Source of the DNA: Salisapilia sapeloensis | Lineage: Eukaryota > Oomycota > Peronosporomycetes > Peronosporales > Salisapiliaceae | Length of the DNA stretch: 46,219 nt | Direction of reading: 5' to 3' | Assembly (NCBI GenBank): GCA_023334545.1 | Contig: JAADVB010000153.1 | Coordinates: 1-46,219, forward strand | In this document: piece by piece, positions 42,101 to 46,219 of the stretch | Numbering within the stretch: the first letter of the stretch is position 1 | Layout of the letters: each line of letters opens with the position of its first letter | Notes under the pieces: generated by a model | What the model saw: the letters and a program-made list of their open reading frames with translations, nothing else | What the model was told of the DNA's origin: nothing | The model's database searches: none | Translations under genes and position numbers: made by a program

Positions 42101-42518
42101 CGCTGACATGCGCCGCAAGAATGAGCTTATTATGGGTATCGGTCACCGCATTAAGTCGCTGAACAACCCGGACAAGCGTGTGGAGATCGTCAAGGAGTAC
42201 GCTCAAGCCAATTTCCCAGCGACGGACATTCTCAACTTTGCGCTTGAAGTGGAACAAGTGACGACCAAGAAGCGTAGCAACTTGATTCTCAACGTTGACG
42301 GCTGCATTGCTGTCTGCTTTGTCGATCTGCTGCGTAACTGTGGTGCGTTCACGCGTGAAGAAGCGGACGAGCAGATCGAGCACGGCTGCCTGAACGGCCT
42401 ATTTGTCCTCGGCCGTAGCATGGGTTTCATTGGTCACTACCTGGACCAGAAGAGGCTCAAGCAGCCCTTGTACCGTCACCCGTGGGACGACATTTCGTAC
42501 ATGGAAGAAGACCTTTAA
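39198..42518 (+). CDS. ACLY: ATP-citrate synthase (ATP-citrate lyase), single-chain form
   Basis: A 1106-residue single-exon protein in the animal-type fused form. Residues 1 to about 420 are the ATP-grasp/citrate-binding half. A Lys/Glu-rich linker is at about 452-485, as in human ACLY. The CoA-ligase part follows with the phosphohistidine in FGHAGA (H768) and the downstream [11 protein letters not shown]. The C-terminal citrate-synthase-like domain (about 840-1100) has [14 protein letters not shown] and [18 protein letters not shown]. The enzyme turns cytosolic citrate, CoA and ATP into acetyl-CoA and oxaloacetate for lipid and sterol-precursor synthesis and acetylation. Codon use is strongly GC3-biased, suggesting high expression. 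It is flanked by two inverted MFS paralogues, with a Yhm2-type citrate carrier next door. Confidence 0.98.
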   Translation: MSAKAIREFDGKRLLSDNVTAFQLEKRFAQVSATELKDQSKEDFFQQIEAANPWLSDLGDEKLVVKPDQLIKRRGKANLLLLNATWEQVQDWIWERMNQNLQVEAVSGVLTHFIVEPFVKHDGKDEHYVCIVSNREGEEILFHHEGGVDVGDVDQKAMRLQVPIERPATEDEIKGSLLTHLEESRKETMAAFLASMLRAFRDLHFVYMEINPLVFVGATGKLAVLDMAAKLDETANFLVGEKWGSQLEFPPAFGRAAFPEEEFISDLDSKTGASLKLTILNHTGRIWTMVAGGGASVVYADTIADLGFGKELANYGEYSGAPSEAHTYQYAKTILDLMTRGDVDERGKVLIIGGGIANFTDVAMTFKGIIRAITEYQTQLKQHKVHIWVRRGGPNYQEGLTVMREVGETTGVPIEVFGPETHITAVVPMALGLMTPPTEEELEEKRRVREVPTKKATKKAKKEQKKEKANDSTEEEDKEPASTPEVPRTPIQQDEGIVRMHEGSRCIVYGLQQRAVQGMLDFDYLCKRATPSVAALIFPFSPNHYLKFYWGTTERLIPVYQDLKQAVKKFPDVSVLINFSSFRSVYSSTMEALECSETLKTHAIIAEGVPEAQTRLIVKKASEKGVGLIGPATVGGIKPGCMRLGNTGGMLDNIVQSKLYRPGSVAYVSKSGGMSNELNNIISQSSDGVYEGVAIGGDKYPGSTFIQHLLRYEANPEIKMMVLLGEVGGTDEFQVCRAIQEGRITKPVVAWCIGTCAKIFPFEVQFGHAGACATGESETASAKNEALGKAGAHVPSTFDDFGNKIREVYSKLVADGTIEEKPEMPVPKVPMDYSWAKNLGLIRKPANFISSITDDRGEELKYSGMPISRVFEEDMGIGGVLGLLWFKRRLPPYASKFIEMVLMVTADHGPAVSGAHNTIVTARAGKDLISSLVSGLLTIGPRFGGALDKAAEMFATAYDSGVDAADFVADMRRKNELIMGIGHRIKSLNNPDKRVEIVKEYAQANFPATDILNFALEVEQVTTKKRSNLILNVDGCIAVCFVDLLRNCGAFTREEADEQIEHGCLNGLFVLGRSMGFIGHYLDQKRLKQPLYRHPWDDISYMEEDL

Positions 42519-42586
42519 GCATTGAAGAAATACAAGAACTGCGTTTAGAAAATGAAAAATGCCTTTGCAAAATTACATGAACTTAA

Positions 42587-44476
42587 CTACCAGTAGCTGT
42601 CGGTGATTTTGAAGACAAACGTAATGATCGTTGCGATCCACATGAGAAGACATGGGAGAGCGAGGACGTTGTCTGTGCCCAATGTCGCTCCGTCCTTTGT
42701 GTTGTATAACGCTACCGTGAGTTGCGAGCCAGAGCTGAAGACCTCCAGCATGCCGATGAAGAGCCCGTTGTGGTTGAAGCCGTGGGCAGACATTTGACGC
42801 TCTTTGCCCATGATGCCGACGAGCGCGTATGGCCAGATCACTGTGACGACGTAAAAAATTCCCGACAGGACAAAGAAGCCGAAGGTGAGAGGGATGAGGT
42901 GAGGACCGACACTGATAGCGACCGTCACACCGATGGCTGTGACACAAACATTAGAAATCAGATCGATGGTATTTGTACAGATGAGTCTTACTTCCGATGA
43001 GAAGACCGATGACCGAAGAGCGTTTGAGGAAATGCATTTCGGGTGGACTTGGAAGGAAGAAGAAGTAAACGATGGAGACACCAACCTCCACGGCGTTCTA
43101 TACGACAAAGTTAGTACAAGATAAGAGCTAGTTCTTATGTGGGAAGCTACCTGCACGATGAGCGCATTGTTTCCCGTAGCTAGACCGTCTCTGAAGTTGT
43201 CCTGATCAGCATCCGAGCAATCGACTGCACAAGCATAAATGCATGTTAGTAAGAGATATTTCCTTTGTACATTGCAAGAACAAACGACATTTGCATCCGT
43301 CGTAGACGCTCTTTCCCCACCAGTCGTACACTTCATCGGCTACAGATGACCAGGCAAAGCTACAAAGCATGCAGGTCTTAGCCTTTCGTCTACTTATGAT
43401 GGATAATAAACTTACAACTGAACGTAATAGACTAGACAGAGGAGTTTGAAGATCATCGGAGCTGTCATGACTTCGTCCACTGTCTCCTTAATCAGTTTCG
43501 ACAGCGGAGGATGAAATTCGACTGGATCATCCTGCTTCTGCTCCGGCCGGAGCCACACGCCAAGCCCGACAGCGAGTATGACGCCACCATGACACGCACC
43601 AAAGATGGTCATAATGTCCGTGTCCGTAATTGCATCTCCAAAGACAATGATGGACGGGTTGTAGAAGAGCACTTGCGCCAACAATCCGCCCAATCCATCC
43701 CATAATGCCACTGCTGTCTGTGCATGAAACTGATGGGATAACGGTACTTCATCCATAATCCGAGCTCGAATGCCAATCTACCACAAGACGAATTGAGGAT
43801 GCGAAATTGAAAGTATAAAAGTTGGATGGTACGTTGATAAGTAAAAGGCCGATTTGGAGGAGCATGACGAGAAAGTTGAGTGCTGGTGTTTTATCTGGAA
43901 ACAGGCCTTGCGCAGATCCGAAGAGCATGCCTGATACTAGAGAAAGCGCGGCTCCAGAAATCAAAAAGATGTTGCGTCGGCCGAAGCGGGAGAGGTTGCG
44001 ATCGGATGCAGCGCCAAGTACTGGACCGAGGAGCATGTTCGTGAGCACTGGTAGGAAATTGGGAAAGAATGGGTCGCTGCCGAGAGAAATCATGTACGCG
44101 TATCGAATACGACGGAAGACCGTGGCTAGATGGACACTTAGTACGGACAAACGATCGAATATGAGTAGAGTGACGAACCAAGCAGCATGTAGGCGACCCA
44201 TGGCATGGACAAAATAAGACAGGTGCGAATAGGCCGTGCTTCTACCAATTGCGCTGGGTTGCGTGCAATGTCGCCACTACTATGCTGATGAAAAGCATGG
44301 CGTCTTTTGTGCTTCTTGTGCCTTGGATGACGGCTGACATTCGGTGTCGATGGACCATGCGTGTAGTGACCATCGTGATTGCCTTCTTCTATAGCGTGAG
44401 GACTATGATCTGCCGGTGCACCGTCCTCAATCATCGCAGTCTCTGCCTTGGTCGACGTTGGTATATAGGAAGCCAT
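42587..44476 (-). CDS. MFS transporter, SUT/SLC45-like, copy 2 (inverted)
   Basis: Rebuilt as complement(join(42587..42936,42992..43097,43151..43224,43289..43359,43416..43777,43833..44125,44179..44476)), 517 residues. Six introns (53-64 nt) are GT-AG and in phase; that at 43098-43150 has a perfect TACTAAC. The ATG at 44476 is used because the frame upstream opens only with TTG. A His-rich N-terminal tail precedes about twelve helices; LLGPVLGAASDRNLSRFGRRN is the MFS motif. Exons 2, 3, 5 and 6 have exactly the lengths of copy 1 (293, 362, 74, 106), proving a duplication that kept gene structure. Likely an H+-coupled sugar transporter. It ends 68 bases from the convergent ATP-citrate lyase stop. 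Confidence 0.87.
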
Positions 44477-44756
44477 CGATGCTGTCAAGAAATTTTAAAA
44501 GGGTCGGATCAGATGTCAGCAACACACTTTTGTGGAGTCTGTACAGTACTTTTTTGTTTTCCAACACGATTTTACGCGAATGACGACACCTTGTCGACGC
44601 TGGTGTACCGACACTTTTGATAAAAAGACGTCAGCGACCGAAATACTTGCTACGATCGGCACGAAACCGGCAGAAAGGGCGTGCGGCCTACGCAAGTGGG
44701 CGTAATTATCCGGACAATGCACTTCAGATCCTGCATTCGATGCTCATAAATCCTTC
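44477..44756. promoter_or_regulatory. Shared divergent promoter region (MFS copy 2 / citrate carrier)
   Basis: 280 bases between the start codons of MFS copy 2 (-) and the mitochondrial carrier (+). Both promoters must lie here, which allows co-regulation. No perfect Initiator is seen. Confidence 0.45.
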
Positions 44757-45620
44757 ATGTCGCCACCTCCGAAGAGTGCCAAGAACGTCGGTCCGAAGGA
44801 CCTTGCTACCGGTGGTCTACTCCAATGCGTCGAGGCTGCGACCTTGGGCATGCCGTTCGAGGTATGGAAAACTCGAATGGGCCGATACCGTCATGAAACG
44901 ACGCTGCAATCCCTGCGGAACGTCGTAAAGGAGGGAAATGGCGTGTCAGCACTATGGGCCGGCACGGGTCCCAAGATGGTTGAATCTGCATCCAAAGGAG
45001 CCATCCTCCTGTTCTCCAAGGAGCTCCTTTCCGACTCGCTGCTTGCTGCTGGTGCGAGTCAAGGACTCACCGGTTTCGTCGCCGGAGCTGGCGGCGGTGT
45101 CTGCCAGGTCACGGTCATGGGTCCCTGTACGTTCCTGGTAACGGCTGCAGTCACTGGAGACAAATCGATCTCCACAAGCCAACGCGTCGCCAACGTCTAC
45201 AAGGCGCATGGTCTAAAGGGATTTTACCCTGGTGGTACTGCCATTGCCTTCCGTCAAGCAACAAACTGGGCATCTCGCCAAGGATTCACGGAAATCGTCC
45301 GTACGAGATTTAAAGTAATGTTCCACGGCGATAAAGACGCCAAGTTGACGGTTGCGCAGGAAGCTAGTGCTGGTATCGTCGGAGGTGCTCTGGCGTGTTG
45401 GAACCATCCGTTCGAAGTCGCTCGTATCCAAATGCAGTCTGCTGCAGACCGCGGAGAGCCCAAACAGAACATGATGCAAGTGTTCAACTCTGTGATCAAG
45501 ACACAGGGTGTTGGTGGACTCTTTAAGGGCATTGTCCCGCGACTCGGATTGGGCATTTGGCAGACGCTGTTCATGGTGACGGGTGCAAAGCTGCTTCGTC
45601 AGGCGATGGAGAAGAAGTGA
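44757..45620 (+). CDS. YHM2: Mitochondrial citrate/oxoglutarate carrier, Yhm2-like
   Basis: A 287-residue single-exon mitochondrial carrier (SLC25 fold, three repeats, six helices). The PX[DE]XX[KR] motif is intact in repeat 1 (MPFEVWKTRM) and repeat 3 (HPFEVARIQMQ). In repeat 2 it is lost (VMGPCTFLVT), as in yeast Yhm2. Other Yhm2-specific blocks agree: ESASKGAILLF, AFRQATNWASRQGF and PRLGLGIWQTLFMV. Yhm2 exchanges matrix citrate for cytosolic 2-oxoglutarate across the inner membrane, supplying citrate for acetyl-CoA and reducing power. Its position 2.2 kb from the ATP-citrate lyase gene places exporter and consumer of citrate side by side. Assignment to the Yhm2 subgroup is firm by motif; the substrate is inferred from the family. 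Confidence 0.85.
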   Translation: MSPPPKSAKNVGPKDLATGGLLQCVEAATLGMPFEVWKTRMGRYRHETTLQSLRNVVKEGNGVSALWAGTGPKMVESASKGAILLFSKELLSDSLLAAGASQGLTGFVAGAGGGVCQVTVMGPCTFLVTAAVTGDKSISTSQRVANVYKAHGLKGFYPGGTAIAFRQATNWASRQGFTEIVRTRFKVMFHGDKDAKLTVAQEASAGIVGGALACWNHPFEVARIQMQSAADRGEPKQNMMQVFNSVIKTQGVGGLFKGIVPRLGLGIWQTLFMVTGAKLLRQAMEKK

Positions 45621-45902
45621 GGTTAGATGGATGGTTCTTTTGTTTTTCTTTTCTAGTGACGAGGCAAATATACATGAAATGGTTTGCCATAAGATATCCA
45701 TGCCTAGTTGTCTCTTTGTATTACTCTTACGTCGATGGACTTTTATACTTTGAGATCGAATGCTTTCGTATTGAGACACCGGTAGCGCTTTCAGTAGGAT
45801 TTTATGGATTTAGTGGACTGTAGATAGGCTTTGCTTTTGTGTTGACGCCGTAAGTCAGGAGCTGGTGTCACGGCCTTTGATGATACTTTCATGACTCGAC
45901 CG
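45621..45902. other. Convergent 3' intergenic region
   Basis: 282 AT-rich bases downstream of the carrier gene. Frames here (for example 45557-45823, +) overlap the carrier in another frame and have no features. Confidence 0.4.
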
Positions 45903-46182
45903 TCACTTCAACCACCTGATTGATAAGTAACAAGTATACAACATGTTGTCCCACGAAAGCAATGGTGGTAAGCCCTGCGATCTATTTTTAAGCTTATCCT
46001 TTAGTGCATCGTACCTTCGTACAACGATAGTGAGTGCAGCTAGTGAAAGTACTGCGCCAATTTCATGAGGGGTGAATGAGAAAGCTGAAGTCTATACGAA
46101 ACTGGAAACCAAAGTGGGAGTTTATTCGTGATGTCGAACTTACGGAGCAAAGTCCATATTCACTGTGGACTTTGTTCTGAGT
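45903..46182 (-). CDS. Probable 3' exons of a minus-strand membrane protein gene (partial)
   Basis: Two exon-like segments on the minus strand, 46182-46144 and 46091-45903, are joined by a 52-nt intron with a GTAAGT donor and a GTATAG acceptor, phase 0. This is typical of introns in the window. The second segment encodes 62 residues with a hydrophobic helix (IGAVLSLAALTIVV) followed by a basic stretch (RRYDALKDKLKNR) and a stop at 45903. The first segment (13 codons) seems to begin at an acceptor at 46183, so the gene must start to the right of the window. No family is recognised. The tail after residue 40 could instead be intron or UTR. Confidence 0.4.
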
Positions 46183-46219
46183 CTACTATCTAGCCAAGCA
46201 GCTAGAACTATCTGTTATC

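Noticed and set aside
41367-42383. 338-codon open frame antisense to the 3' half of ATP-citrate lyase
   Set aside because: Same cause as the frame at 39303-41321; the composition is that of an antisense shadow.
1-46219. CRISPR arrays, bacterial operons, insertion sequences, tRNA or rRNA genes
   Set aside because: None seen; spliced eukaryotic genes throughout. A tRNA scan was not possible by eye for every gap.

Overview
This window looks like oomycete nuclear DNA, possibly from a compact genome such as an Albugo species; the species is inference. Three things support this. Genes are dense and often head-to-head or tail-to-tail. They are interrupted by very short GT-AG introns, mostly 50-80 nt, some with TACTAAC-like branch sites. 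The phosphate transporter carries a perfect 14/14 match to the oomycete Initiator consensus TCATTYYNCAWTTT just upstream of its ATG. The gene content (Kre6/Skn1-type glucan protein, four-domain calcium-channel-like protein, single-chain ATP-citrate lyase) also fits. Many genes were rebuilt by eye by joining exons whose splice phases agree; cDNA would settle each junction.

Layout, 1-23 kb. A partial type II membrane protein (1-534, -). A GH16 Kre6/Skn1-like wall protein (2221-4440, -). A short ABCC/MRP ABC transporter (6311-10045, +). A small cysteine-rich secreted protein (10117-10485, -). A four-exon Nudix hydrolase ending in SRL (10741-11830, -). A poly(A) polymerase (12657-14609, +). A four-exon KIX/Med15-like coactivator (15111-16813, -). 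A UDP-sugar transporter (17168-18312, -). A SAM methyltransferase (18969-19895, +). A small acidic DUF4604/KIAA1143-like protein (20522-20983, -). A PiT phosphate transporter (21565-23115, +).

Layout, 23-36.4 kb. A possible 53-residue membrane microprotein (23355-23516, +). An eight-exon, 2031-residue four-domain voltage-gated channel with an EEEE filter and two EF-hands placed N-terminal to the channel (23639-30186, -). A 1038-residue protein of unknown function with a repeated domain (30498-33614, +). An unknown four-exon membrane protein (33642-34793, -). A four-exon CDT1-type replication licensing factor (35022-36378, +).

Layout, 36.5-46 kb: a carbon-metabolism neighbourhood. Two SUT/SLC45-like MFS transporters (36511-38476, + and 42587-44476, -) flank ATP-citrate lyase (39198-42518, +) in inverted orientation and share exon structure. 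The second shares a 280-bp promoter region with a Yhm2-type mitochondrial citrate carrier (44757-45620, +). Together these could take up sugar, export mitochondrial citrate and cleave it to cytosolic acetyl-CoA for lipid synthesis; this joint role is inference. The last ~300 bases probably hold the 3' exons of another minus-strand gene.
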